Below, in pieces: positions 38,055 to 46,331 of a stretch of DNA of 64,000 bases (within the stretch, counting starts at the first letter, position 1; each line of letters opens with the position of its first letter). Position numbers and translations under genes: made by a program. This stretch comes from Streptomyces sp. NA02950 (lineage in GTDB: Bacteria; Actinomycetota; Actinomycetes; Streptomycetales; Streptomycetaceae), in the NCBI RefSeq assembly GCF_013364155.1, contig NZ_CP054916.1:1487001-1551000 (forward strand), read 5' to 3'. The notes beneath the pieces are model-generated. The model did not search any database. It saw nothing but the letters and a program-made list of their open reading frames with translations, and had not been told where the DNA came from.

Positions 38055-38762
38055 TCAGTCGGGCGGTTCCGACAGGTGGGCCAGGATCCGGCAGACCTCC
38101 TCGACGATCTCCCCGGCCTCGGCCACGTCCGCGCAGTCCCCCAACTCCCTGGCCGCGCCCCCGATCACCGTGGTCAGCACGATCACCCGGACCCGGCCGG
38201 CGCGGCGCGTCTCGTCGACCCTGAGGAGCTTGGCGTTGCGCCGTACCCATGAGCGGTCCCACTGCCGACGGAGCGCGTCGAATCCCGAAGGGCCGTCCTC
38301 CTGCCACAGCAGTCGGCCGATACGCCGCCGTACCCAGGCGCCCTCCAGATACGCCCTCGCCCCCGCGACGAACAGCGCGATCGGGTCGGTCACGCCCTGG
38401 TCGCGCGCTTCGGCGACCACCGCCGCGGTGTGCCGCTCCTGGTCTTCCTGGAACTCCTCCCACAACGCCAGATACAGCCCTCTCTTGCCCCCGTAGTGGT
38501 GGAAGAGGCTGCCGACGGGGATCCCCGAGCGGGCCACGATCTCCGTCACACTGGCGTTGGTGTAGCCGCGCTCGGTGAACACATCGAGCGCGGCGTCCAG
38601 CAGCGCGCGCCGCGTGGAGACCCCGGCCGCGGCCGAGGCCGCCCCCAGGGGCCGCGGTGTGCTCTCTGCCGCGGTTTCCCCCGCCTCAGCCTCGGTCCGC
38701 GCCTCGGTCTGCTCCGGTCTTGCCGCCGAGCCGGCTGTCCGCTCCGAGTGGGTCTGGCTCAC
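38055..38762 (-). CDS. TetR-family transcriptional regulator
   Basis: 235 residues. After a 45-residue Glu/Ala-rich disordered head, the TetR HTH reads RRALLDAALDVFTERGYTNA, SVTEIVARSGIPVGSLFHHY and GGKRGLYLALW. The C-terminal ligand domain is helical (FVAGARAYLEGAWVRRRIGR). It overlaps the upstream PucR-type gene by ATGA, so the two are one transcript divergent from the Liv-type transporter operon. A pair of different regulators in one operon suggests two signals feeding the transporter promoter; it could also be the repressor for the palindromes of the acyl-CoA region (untested). Confidence 0.88.
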   Translation of the reverse strand: MSQTHSERTAGSAARPEQTEARTEAEAGETAAESTPRPLGAASAAAGVSTRRALLDAALDVFTERGYTNASVTEIVARSGIPVGSLFHHYGGKRGLYLALWEEFQEDQERHTAAVVAEARDQGVTDPIALFVAGARAYLEGAWVRRRIGRLLWQEDGPSGFDALRRQWDRSWVRRNAKLLRVDETRRAGRVRVIVLTTVIGGAARELGDCADVAEAGEIVEEVCRILAHLSEPPD

Positions 38763-40057
38763 TGTCCGTTTTCCCCTTCTCCGGCCGCGTCGCGGATGGC
38801 GAGGGCGACCAACAGTTCCATCAGGTCAGCGATCCGGCGCGGGTTGCGGCCGGTGCGTTCCTCGATGCGGCGCAATCGGTAGTGCGCCGTGTTGTGGTGC
38901 ACCTGGAGCTGGTCGGCTGCCAGACGCAGGTTCAAATCCGCCTTGGCGAACGCTCGTACCGTGGCCGTCAGCGCGCCCCCGCGCCGGACGTCCTCGTCCA
39001 GCAGGGCACTGATCCGAGGGTCGACCAGCTGGCGGGCGATGTCGTCCGCGCGCAGAGCAAGGTACTGGAACGGGGACAGCCGCGGCAGCGCCGCCACCCC
39101 ACCACCGCTGGGTACGAACTCCAGGGCGGCCCTGGCCTCCTGGTAGGCACGCGGCAGCTCCGCCGCACCCCGGGCCACCGTGCTGATGCCCATGGCCAGG
39201 ACCGTCCCGTCCCGGGCCAGGCGCCGCTGGACCTCTTCGAACCGCGCGCACACCTCCTCCGGCTCCGCGCCCGTACGCAGCACCGGCACGGCCACGACCT
39301 CGCCCTGCCGTACGACCACCAGGACTCGGGCGGAGCGCACCCCGGCGGCGGAGATCGCCGCGCTGGTGATGTAGCTGTCCTCGGCGTCCGGCTCCGCACC
39401 ACCGTGCTTGGCGCCGTCGACGCAGACCGCCATGACCACCATCATCGGCACGTGCGCGCCGATGCCGTAGGCCTGTGCCGCGGCCAGCAGCGGACCGCGT
39501 GTCGGGACCCCGCCCGCGAGAAGCTGATCGAGCAGGTCCCTGCGCTCGCGGTCCGCGTCGGCCACGACGTGCTGCTGGAACTCGAGGTAGGCCTGTGCGG
39601 CCTGGGTGCTGGCATAGTCCATGTACCGCATCAGCGGGGCGACGAGGGTGAGCACGGCCTCCTGGCCGGCAGCCGACTGGCCCGCGGAGTCGAGCAACGC
39701 CTCCCAGAACACCTGCCGACCGACCCGAAACGCGCTGATCCAGTCCTCCAGGGCGAACCCGGCGCGGGCCCTGCGCATCGCTGCCGCCCTGCTGAAGGCC
39801 AGGTCCTCCGGGGCGAAGCTCCGCTCGCCCACCAGCAGCGCGAGTTGCACCCGGTAGTGCGAGAGCAGCTGGTGGCGCACGTCCTCGAAGAAGCGCTCGT
39901 CCTGCACCGCGTAGGCGGGGATCTCCGCGCGCATCACCGCGAGCGCGGTCTTCGCCACCTGCTCCACCCGCTCCTTCACAGCGTCCAGGATCCGCAGCCG
40001 CTCGCGGCGCAGCGGCTCGGAGAGCTCCGGGAGGAACGGGGCGATCGCTCGAGGCAT
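38759..40057 (-). CDS. PucR/CdaR-family transcriptional regulator
   Basis: 432 residues. A long N-terminal helical sensor region, a middle GGDEF-like CdaR region (VLVVVRQGEVVAVPVLRTGA) and the C-terminal PucR HTH (LNLRLAADQLQVHHNTAHYR LRRIEERTG). PucR-type proteins control purine, amino acid or sugar-acid catabolism. It is followed by a coupled TetR gene and is divergent from the ABC importer operon; two perfect palindromes with TGTG/CACA cores lie in the 190-bp divergent region and are its likely binding sites. Confidence 0.87.
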   Translation of the reverse strand: MPRAIAPFLPELSEPLRRERLRILDAVKERVEQVAKTALAVMRAEIPAYAVQDERFFEDVRHQLLSHYRVQLALLVGERSFAPEDLAFSRAAAMRRARAGFALEDWISAFRVGRQVFWEALLDSAGQSAAGQEAVLTLVAPLMRYMDYASTQAAQAYLEFQQHVVADADRERRDLLDQLLAGGVPTRGPLLAAAQAYGIGAHVPMMVVMAVCVDGAKHGGAEPDAEDSYITSAAISAAGVRSARVLVVVRQGEVVAVPVLRTGAEPEEVCARFEEVQRRLARDGTVLAMGISTVARGAAELPRAYQEARAALEFVPSGGGVAALPRLSPFQYLALRADDIARQLVDPRISALLDEDVRRGGALTATVRAFAKADLNLRLAADQLQVHHNTAHYRLRRIEERTGRNPRRIADLMELLVALAIRDAAGEGENGQ

Positions 40058-40122
40058 GGCGGGATCGTCGTCGCCACATCGTGACCAGTCAACAGGCTGC
40101 GCATCGCGAATTCACATCGGTT

Positions 40123-40137
40123 TGTGCGCGGCGCACA
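40123..40137. promoter_or_regulatory. Palindrome TGTGCGC-G-GCGCACA in the PucR/Liv divergent region
   Basis: Perfect 7-bp arms around one base. It lies 66 bp from the PucR-type ATG and shares the TGTGC/GCACA core with the palindrome 17 bp to its right. Confidence 0.55.
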
Positions 40138-40154
40138 GGGCGGCGGCCGCGAAG

Positions 40155-40172
40155 TTGGGTGTGCACACCCAA
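40155..40172. promoter_or_regulatory. Perfect 18-bp palindrome TTGGGTGTGCACACCCAA
   Basis: Complete dyad symmetry, about 76 bp upstream of the first transporter ATG and 98 bp from the PucR-type ATG. It is the most symmetric regulatory sequence in the window and the best candidate operator for the PucR-type or TetR regulator. Confidence 0.65.
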
Positions 40173-40247
40173 TGCCCCCGAAGCGGGCGCCCGCCTACTG
40201 TGGCGCTCCCCCGCCCAACCAGGGACCTTGTCGAAAGGACTGCGCCT

Positions 40248-41006
40248 ATGCTCGCGGTCGACGGTATTACCATGCGCTTCGGCGGAATCACGGCTCTGGA
40301 CGACGTCGGTTTCGCCGTCGAGCAGGGCACCGCCGTGGGCCTCATCGGGCCCAACGGAGCAGGCAAGACCACGCTCTTCAACTGCCTGACCCGGCGCTGC
40401 ACACCCAACGCGGGCACGGTGCGCTACGAGGGCCAGGACCTGCTCTCGTTGCCGCCGCACGCCGTGGCGCGGCAGGGCATCGCCCGCACCTTCCAGAACC
40501 TCGGCCTGTTCCAGCACCTCACAGTCCGGGAGAACGTCCTGGTCGGCGCCCACCACCGGGGTCGTGCCGGCTACGTCGACGCCGCACTGCGGCTGCCCCG
40601 GGTACGGCGTGAGGAGGCGCGGCTGCGCTCCCGTGCGGAGGAGCTGCTGCGGCGGCTGGACCTGGCCGATATCGCGGACCACCCGGCCTCCGGGCTGCCC
40701 TTCGGCACCCTCAAGCGCGTGGAGCTGGCCAGGGCGCTGGCCGTGGAGCCCCGGCTGCTGCTGCTCGACGAGCCCGTCAACGGGCTCAGCCACGGCGAAG
40801 TCGAGGTCTTCGCCGACCTGGTCAGGGCGGTACGCCAGGACTTCGACCTCACCCTGGTCGTGGTCGAGCACCACATGGGTTTTGTGATGGGACTCTGCGA
40901 CCGGGTGGTGTGCCTGGACTTCGGACGCAAGATCGCCGATGGGCCACCGGAACAGGTGCAGCGTGACCCGGCCGTCATCGAGGCCTATCTGGGGGCGGCC
41001 GCATGA
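40248..41006 (+). CDS. LivG-type ABC transporter ATP-binding protein
   Basis: 252 residues from ATG 40248, with GAAAGGA upstream. Walker A GPNGAGKT, the LivG-type signature LPFGTLKRVELARAL in place of LSGGQ, Walker B LLLLDEPVNGL and switch His in VVEHHMGFVM. It is the first gene of a five-gene HAAT (hydrophobic/branched amino acid or urea-type) importer: two ATPases, two permeases and a lipoprotein. It energises import at the inner face of the membrane. Confidence 0.9.
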   Translation: MLAVDGITMRFGGITALDDVGFAVEQGTAVGLIGPNGAGKTTLFNCLTRRCTPNAGTVRYEGQDLLSLPPHAVARQGIARTFQNLGLFQHLTVRENVLVGAHHRGRAGYVDAALRLPRVRREEARLRSRAEELLRRLDLADIADHPASGLPFGTLKRVELARALAVEPRLLLLDEPVNGLSHGEVEVFADLVRAVRQDFDLTLVVVEHHMGFVMGLCDRVVCLDFGRKIADGPPEQVQRDPAVIEAYLGAAA

Positions 41007-41806
41007 GCGAACAGACGAAGGACGCTCCGGTGGACGAGACCGCGGCGCCGGTCTTCCTCGAGGTGTCGGACCTGCGCGCCGGCTACGGTCAGGCCCGCGT
41101 GCTGCACGGCATCGACTTCCGTGTCGCGCGGGGCGAGGTCTGCGCGATCCTCGGGCCCAACGGCGCGGGAAAGACCACGACCCTGCGGGCGCTGAGCGGC
41201 ATGGTCAAGGGACGCGGGTCGGTGACCATGGACGGCGCTCAGCTGGTGGGCCGCTCCCCCGAACAGGCCGCCCGGCTCGGTGTGGCGCACGTACCCGAGG
41301 GCCGGGGCACGTTCAACGACCTCAGCGTGGAGGAGAACCTGCGCGTCGGCGCCTATCTGCGCAGTCGCCGCGGGCTCCGGGGCAGGAGCGACCGGACCGG
41401 CGTCGCGGCGGACCTGGACCGGGTGTACGGCTACTTCCCCAAACTGCGCCAGCGCTCCCGGCAGGCCGCGGGCAGCCTCAGCGGCGGCGAGCAGCAGATG
41501 CTCGCGATCGGCAGGGCGCTGATGCTCCGTCCCGCGCTGCTGCTCCTGGACGAACCCTCGCTGGGCCTGGCCCCCCTCGTCACCCGCGAGCTGTTCCAGA
41601 TCGTCCGTACCGTCAACGAGGAGGAGCGCACGACCGTGGTCGTCGTCGAACAGAACGCCCAGCTCGCGCTGGACATCGCGCACCAGGCACACGTACTGGA
41701 GTCGGGCCGCCTGGTGCTGTCGGGCCCGGCAGATCAGATCCGCCAGGACGGGCAGGTCGCCGAGGTGTACCTCGGCGTCTCCGTCCAGGCCCGGCAAGGC
41801 GGGTGA
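41003..41806 (+). CDS. LivF-type ABC transporter ATP-binding protein
   Basis: 267 residues, ATGA overlap with the previous gene. Starts with a 15-residue polar extension, then LEVSDLRAGYGQARVLHGID, Walker A GPNGAGKT, LivF-specific VPEGRGTFNDLSVEENLRVG, signature LSGGEQQMLAIGRALMLRP and Walker B LLLLDEPSLGL. It pairs with the LivG-type subunit as a heterodimeric motor. Confidence 0.9.
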   Translation: MSEQTKDAPVDETAAPVFLEVSDLRAGYGQARVLHGIDFRVARGEVCAILGPNGAGKTTTLRALSGMVKGRGSVTMDGAQLVGRSPEQAARLGVAHVPEGRGTFNDLSVEENLRVGAYLRSRRGLRGRSDRTGVAADLDRVYGYFPKLRQRSRQAAGSLSGGEQQMLAIGRALMLRPALLLLDEPSLGLAPLVTRELFQIVRTVNEEERTTVVVVEQNAQLALDIAHQAHVLESGRLVLSGPADQIRQDGQVAEVYLGVSVQARQGG

Positions 41807-42693
41807 TCCTGGTGGCGGAATTCCTCCAGCAGGTCGTGGAGGGACTGGGGTCCGGCTCGGTCTACGCGAGCCTGGCGCTGGCCCTGGTCCTGATCCACCG
41901 GTTCACCGGCATCGTGAACTTCGCTCAGGGCGAGCTCGCCATGATCTCCGCCTACGTGGCGTGGCAGCTGGTCGCCTCGGGGATGCCGTTCTGGCTGGCG
42001 CTGCCGGTCACGCTCATGGTGTCCTTCGTCGGCGGCATGCTCATCGAACGCCTGGTCATCCGGCCCGTCGAGGGAGGCCCGGAGCTGACCATCGTGATCG
42101 TCACGGTGGGCCTGTACATCTTCGTCAACGCGGTCGCGGGCCTGATCTGGTCGTACACCGTGAAGGACTTCCCCCAGCCGTTCCCCGACGGCGCCATCGA
42201 CCTTGCCGGAGTCAGCCTCAGCTGGTCCACGCTCGGGGTCATCGGCGCCGTGGCCGGCGTGATGGGACTGGTGTACCTGCTGTTCCAGCACACCGGGACC
42301 GGTCTGGTGATGCGGGCGGTCGCCGCCAACCCCGCCTCGGCCAGGCTGTCGGGGATCCGGGTGGGCCGGGTGCTGATGCTGGGCTGGGGGCTGGCCGCCA
42401 CGGTCGGCGCGCTGTCAGGCGTGCTGGTCGCACCGCAGCTGTTCCTTGAGCCCAACATGATGGGCGGCGTCCTCATCTACGCCTTCGCCGCGGCCGCCCT
42501 CGGCGGCTTCGACAGCCCGGTGGGCGCGGTGGCCGGCGGCCTGGTCGTGGGCATCGCCGAGACCCTGGCAGGGGCCTACGTCGGATTCGTCGGCGCCGAC
42601 CTGAAGATCGGCGTACCTCTGTTGATCATTCTCGTGGTGCTGCTGGTGCGGCCACAGGGACTCTTCGGCCGAGCGGCGGTGGAACGAGCGTGA
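41803..42693 (+). CDS. LivH-type branched-chain amino acid/urea ABC permease
   Basis: 296 residues from GTG 41803 (GTGA overlap); the longer open frame upstream is a shadow of the LivF-type gene. About eight membrane spans, with family signatures VLIHRFTGIVNFAQGELAMI (substrate-path element) and the EAA-like loop VAANPASARLSGIRVGRVLM. It forms the membrane channel with the LivM-type subunit. Confidence 0.89.
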   Translation: MILVAEFLQQVVEGLGSGSVYASLALALVLIHRFTGIVNFAQGELAMISAYVAWQLVASGMPFWLALPVTLMVSFVGGMLIERLVIRPVEGGPELTIVIVTVGLYIFVNAVAGLIWSYTVKDFPQPFPDGAIDLAGVSLSWSTLGVIGAVAGVMGLVYLLFQHTGTGLVMRAVAANPASARLSGIRVGRVLMLGWGLAATVGALSGVLVAPQLFLEPNMMGGVLIYAFAAAALGGFDSPVGAVAGGLVVGIAETLAGAYVGFVGADLKIGVPLLIILVVLLVRPQGLFGRAAVERA

Positions 42694-43787
42694 GCACCGA
42701 AGACCTGACCACCAGGACCGCGCGCACCGCGCGCTGGGCACATCCGCTCGCGGCGCTGGTCCTCGCCGGCGCTCTCCTCGCGGCGCCCTACTACTTCGCC
42801 CCGTTCCGGGTCTTTCAGCTGACCATGGTGCTGCTGTACGCGATCGCCCTGGCGGGTCTCAACCTGCTGGTCGGATACGGCGGGCAGATCTCCCTGGGCC
42901 ACGGCGCGTTCTTTGCCGTGGGCGCCTACACGGCGGCCGTGATGCTGGACCGGTTCACCATCGGCCACCTGGCCACACTGCCGGTGGCCGCGGCCGGCTG
43001 CTTCCTCCTCGGGCTGGGCTTCGGAGTGCCCGCGCTCCGGCTCCGCGGTCTCTACCTGGCCCTGGTCACCCTCGCCTTCGCCGTATTCCTCCCGCCGCTG
43101 CTCAAGCGATTCGAGCAGGTGACGGGCGGCTCCATGGGCCTGACCGTCGCCAAGCCGCAGCCGCCGGCCTGGACCGGGCTGGCCGAGGACCAGTGGCTGT
43201 ACTTCCTCACCCTCGCGGTGGCCGCGGTCGCGCTGCTGGTCATCCGCAACCTGCTGCGCTCGCGTGTCGGCCGGGCCCTGCTCGCCATCCGGGAGAACGA
43301 GAGCGCGGCGGAGGTGATGGGGGTCAAGCTCTCCTTCTACAAGACCCTCGCCTTCGCCTGGAGCGCGATGTTCGCAGGCGTCGCCGGGTGCCTCTACACC
43401 TGGGTGATCGGCTTCGTCTCTCCCGACTCCTTCAGCATCAACCTGTCCATCACGCTGCTGGCCGGCCTCGTCGTCGGCGGCCTGGCATCGGTGTACGGGC
43501 CGCTGCTGGGCGCGGCGTTCGTGATGTACGTACCGAACGTCGCCCAGGACATCAGCTCGGCCGCGCCGGGAGTCGTCTTCGGCCTGCTGATCATCGTGGT
43601 CATGTATCTGGCCCCGACCGGACTCGCCGGTCTGGCAGGCCGCGCCGGACACACCGTCCGGCGGCGCGTGGAACGTCTCCGACGCACCCGCCGTCGACCG
43701 GAGCCCGTTCCCCCCGCCGAACCGCCCGATTCCCCACCCCCCGCCCCCCAGCCCCTCGCCACACCGCCCACCACCAGAAAGGGTTGA
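42690..43787 (+). CDS. LivM-type ABC permease
   Basis: 365 residues from a GTG that overlaps the previous stop. Around ten membrane spans; signatures LNLLVGYGGQISLGHGAFFA and AIRENESAAEVMGVKLSFYK are diagnostic for LivM. The last 45 residues are a Pro/Arg-rich cytoplasmic tail (TRRRPEPVPPAEPPDSPPPA) not usual in the family. It is followed after 5 bp by the binding protein gene. Confidence 0.9.
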   Translation: MSTEDLTTRTARTARWAHPLAALVLAGALLAAPYYFAPFRVFQLTMVLLYAIALAGLNLLVGYGGQISLGHGAFFAVGAYTAAVMLDRFTIGHLATLPVAAAGCFLLGLGFGVPALRLRGLYLALVTLAFAVFLPPLLKRFEQVTGGSMGLTVAKPQPPAWTGLAEDQWLYFLTLAVAAVALLVIRNLLRSRVGRALLAIRENESAAEVMGVKLSFYKTLAFAWSAMFAGVAGCLYTWVIGFVSPDSFSINLSITLLAGLVVGGLASVYGPLLGAAFVMYVPNVAQDISSAAPGVVFGLLIIVVMYLAPTGLAGLAGRAGHTVRRRVERLRRTRRRPEPVPPAEPPDSPPPAPQPLATPPTTRKG

Positions 43788-43792
43788 CCCGG

Positions 43793-45073
43793 ATGCGCCA
43801 CAACACCGTCCTGCGGGCAGCCGCGGCAGGAATCGCCGCCCTCCTCACCGCCACCGCCTGCTCCACCCAGCGTGGAGAGGAAGATGCCGCCACGTCAGCC
43901 GACGGCGCCTGCAAGGGCCAGCAGACCACGGGTATCACCGACAAGGCCATCAAGCTGGGCGGGATATACCCGATGTCCGGACCAGCCTCGGCCTACGGCA
44001 CCATCAGCAAGGGCATCGGCGCCTACTTCAAGTACATCAACGCCGAGAAGGGCGGCATCGACGGCCGCAAGGTCGAGTTCGTCGTGCGTGACGACGGCTA
44101 CCAGCCGCCGAAGGCAGTGGAAGAAGCCCGAAGACTGGTGGAGAGGGAAAAGGTCTTCGCGGTGTTCCAGACACTGGGCACCCCCTCCACCGCGGCCGTG
44201 TGGGACTACCTCAACCAGCAGAAGGTGCCGCAGCCGTTCGTCGCGACGGGCGCCTCCGTGTGGGGCACGGACACCAAGCACCCGTGGACCATGGGCTGGC
44301 AGCCCAGTTACGTCTCCGAGTCGCGGGTGTACGCCAACTATCTGAAGGAGAACAAGCCGAAGGCCAAGGTGGCGGTCCTGTTCCAGAACGATGACTTCGG
44401 CAAGGACCTGCTCGGCGGCTTCAAGCAAGCCATCAAGGGCAGCAAGGTCAAGGTCACCGCCGAGGAGAGCTACGAGGTCACCGACCCGTCCGTCTCGGCC
44501 CAGATGAGCAACCTCGCCCGCTCCAAGGCGGACGTGCTGCTGAACATCACCACCCCCAAGTTCGGCAGCCAGGCTCTGGCCGCCGATGCGAAGAACACCA
44601 AGTGGAACCCGCTGCACATCGTCAACAACGTCTCGGCGTCGACCAGCGTCCTCAAGCCCGTCGGCTTCAAGAATGTGCAGGGCGTGGTCTCCGCCACGTA
44701 CTTCAAGGACCCCGCCGACCCCCAGTGGGCCGACGACGGCGAGATGAAGATCTACCGCAGGGCGATGAAGAAGTACGCCCCGGACACCGACCCCTCGATC
44801 CAGTTCAACGCCTACGGCTGGGCCGTGGCCTCGAGCCTGCACAAGGCACTGGACGCCATGAAGTGCCCGACCAGAGAGGGTCTGCGCGACGCGATCCAGA
44901 AGCTCAAGGACGTCAAGGTGGACATGCTGCTGCCCGGTGTCACCCTGACCACCGGTCCCAAGGACCGGTTCCCCATCGAAACCATGCAGCTCACGCGCTT
45001 CAAGGGTGAACGCTGGGCCCTCTTCGGCGAACCCCTCGACACCCGCAAGCGGTTCGGGCCCGTCACGGACTGA
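43793..45073 (+). CDS. ABC transporter substrate-binding lipoprotein (LivK-like)
   Basis: 426 residues from ATG 43793. The lipobox LLTATACS puts the lipidated Cys at residue 23. The periplasmic-binding-protein type 1 fold follows: IKLGGIYPMSGPASAYGTIS, VEFVVRDDGYQPPKAVEEAR, VAVLFQNDDFGKDLLGGFKQ. The ligand is unknown; the fold covers branched amino acids, urea, amides and aromatic acids. Being last in the operon, just before a strong terminator, is unusual, since the binding protein gene often comes first. The catabolic genes beyond it suggest a nitrogenous substrate (inference). Confidence 0.89.
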   Translation: MRHNTVLRAAAAGIAALLTATACSTQRGEEDAATSADGACKGQQTTGITDKAIKLGGIYPMSGPASAYGTISKGIGAYFKYINAEKGGIDGRKVEFVVRDDGYQPPKAVEEARRLVEREKVFAVFQTLGTPSTAAVWDYLNQQKVPQPFVATGASVWGTDTKHPWTMGWQPSYVSESRVYANYLKENKPKAKVAVLFQNDDFGKDLLGGFKQAIKGSKVKVTAEESYEVTDPSVSAQMSNLARSKADVLLNITTPKFGSQALAADAKNTKWNPLHIVNNVSASTSVLKPVGFKNVQGVVSATYFKDPADPQWADDGEMKIYRRAMKKYAPDTDPSIQFNAYGWAVASSLHKALDAMKCPTREGLRDAIQKLKDVKVDMLLPGVTLTTGPKDRFPIETMQLTRFKGERWALFGEPLDTRKRFGPVTD

Positions 45074-45085
45074 CGACCAGCCAAC

Positions 45086-45124
45086 CCGGAGGGCCGGCCC
45101 GAGCAACCCCAGCCGGCCCTCCGG
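45086..45124 (+). terminator. Strong terminator of the ABC importer operon
   Basis: A perfect 13-bp stem CCGGAGGGCCGGC (45086-45098) / GCCGGCCCTCCGG (45112-45124) with a 13-nt loop begins 12 bp after the stop codon. Confidence 0.88.
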
Positions 45125-45247
45125 CACGTCGGATCATGTACAGAAGCACGAAAGCGCCACCCTGAAGGACGGTAGCCGAGCGCGGAGCGACCCGCCGCCC
45201 CTCCCCAGCCGGTCACCGGACGGGCTGGGGGAAACACCGGCGTGGTC

Positions 45248-45892
45248 TCAATCCGACAGCACGGTCAGGGGCGATTCGCCCGCCCGCAGCCGGGTGAGAA
45301 GGGCGGGCTCCGCACGGTCCGAGGCGAGCGCGCGGGCGAGCACATCGGCGGCGACCTGCGGGCTGATCACCAGTACACCGTTGTCATCCGCCAGGACGAG
45401 GTCACCGGAGCGGACGACGCCACCGCCGCAGGACACGGTCCGGCCCACTCCCCCGTCCCTCCGCCCCAGCCTCTTGGTGGTGAGCAGGCTGGTGCCCCGG
45501 GCGAACACCGGCAGCCGCATCTCACGCAGTTCCCGCAGATCGGTGACGACTCCGTCGACCACGATCCCCGCCGCGCCCGCGGCCTGCGCGGCACAGCCGG
45601 TGACGGCGCCGACCGGCGCGTGGGTCACGTTCTGCCCGGTGTCGACCACCAGCACGTCCCCGGGGCCCAGCAGGTCCAGCGCCTCGGCCATCGGGGTGGC
45701 GTCCGGTGGCACGATCCTTACGGTCACCGCCCGGCCGACGATCTTCACGTCCGGCACCAGGGCACGGATCCGCGGATCGACGAACCCCTCTTCGAGGAAG
45801 TGGCCCAGGGTCGGGAATCCGACCTCGTGGAGATTGCGCGTCAAGGGGTCGTCGGGGACCGCGGTCCGTGTGTGCGCACTCGTGGTCATCAC
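45248..45892 (-). CDS. RraA-like / HMG-aldolase family protein
   Basis: 214 residues. GTG 45892 (6 bp after AGGAGG) or ATG 45889 may start it. The family core is seen in LLGPGDVLVVDTGQNVTHAP, GAAGIVVDGVVTDLRELREM RLPVFARG and VRSGDLVLADDNGVLVI. RraA-like proteins include 4-hydroxy-4-methyl-2-oxoglutarate aldolases and oxaloacetate decarboxylases; the Asp-X3-Glu-X2-Glu and Arg residues of the aldolase site are present in the TDLRELREMRLPVFAR segment. It is downstream of ridA by 10 bp, so co-transcribed, and probably removes a 2-oxo-acid by-product. Confidence 0.84.
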   Translation of the reverse strand: MMTTSAHTRTAVPDDPLTRNLHEVGFPTLGHFLEEGFVDPRIRALVPDVKIVGRAVTVRIVPPDATPMAEALDLLGPGDVLVVDTGQNVTHAPVGAVTGCAAQAAGAAGIVVDGVVTDLRELREMRLPVFARGTSLLTTKRLGRRDGGVGRTVSCGGGVVRSGDLVLADDNGVLVISPQVAADVLARALASDRAEPALLTRLRAGESPLTVLSD

Positions 45893-45902
45893 GCTCTCCC
45901 TC

Positions 45903-46289
45903 CTACGCGTGTGATTCCGAGGGACATACCGCGACGCAGTCCACTTCGAGGCGCACTCCCCACAGCCCTACGGCGACGGTGGTCCGGGCCGGCACGTGAC
46001 CGGGTCCGAAGATCTCGCGGTAGATCTCGTTGAACTCCTCCATGCGGTCTTCCTCGGCCAGGTAGGCATTGACCTTCACCACCTGGGACAGATCCGATCC
46101 GGCCTCCGCGAGCACCGTCGCCAGATTGGCGAACGTCTGCCTCACCTGACCGGCGAAATCCACCGGCATATCTCCCCCGGGGACGGCGGGAACCTGTCCC
46201 GCCGTGAAGACCAGTCCGTTCGCCACGACGGCCTGCGCATAGGGACCCACCGGCCTGGGCCCGCCTCGTGCGGCCCGAATGTGCTTCAT
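45903..46289 (-). CDS. RidA family reactive-intermediate deaminase
   Basis: 128 residues, full length for the family. The active-site Arg is in VPARTTVAVG and the Glu in VRLEVDCVAV, as in imine-hydrolysing RidA proteins; N-terminus GPYAQAVVANGLVFTAGQVP is also typical. It hydrolyses enamine/imine intermediates formed by PLP enzymes or amino acid oxidases. It lies between a transporter gene and the RraA-like gene on the same strand, which supports an amino-compound catabolic operon. Confidence 0.9.
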   Translation of the reverse strand: MKHIRAARGGPRPVGPYAQAVVANGLVFTAGQVPAVPGGDMPVDFAGQVRQTFANLATVLAEAGSDLSQVVKVNAYLAEEDRMEEFNEIYREIFGPGHVPARTTVAVGLWGVRLEVDCVAVCPSESHA

Positions 46290-46331
46290 TCCTGCTCTCT
46301 TCCTCCACGTGGCCCGTGTGGCCGCGCCGCA

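Noticed and set aside
36919..38463. A 515-codon extension of the kinase frame
   Set aside because: It runs antisense-like in another frame of the MpaB and TetR genes; kinase homology starts at 36918.
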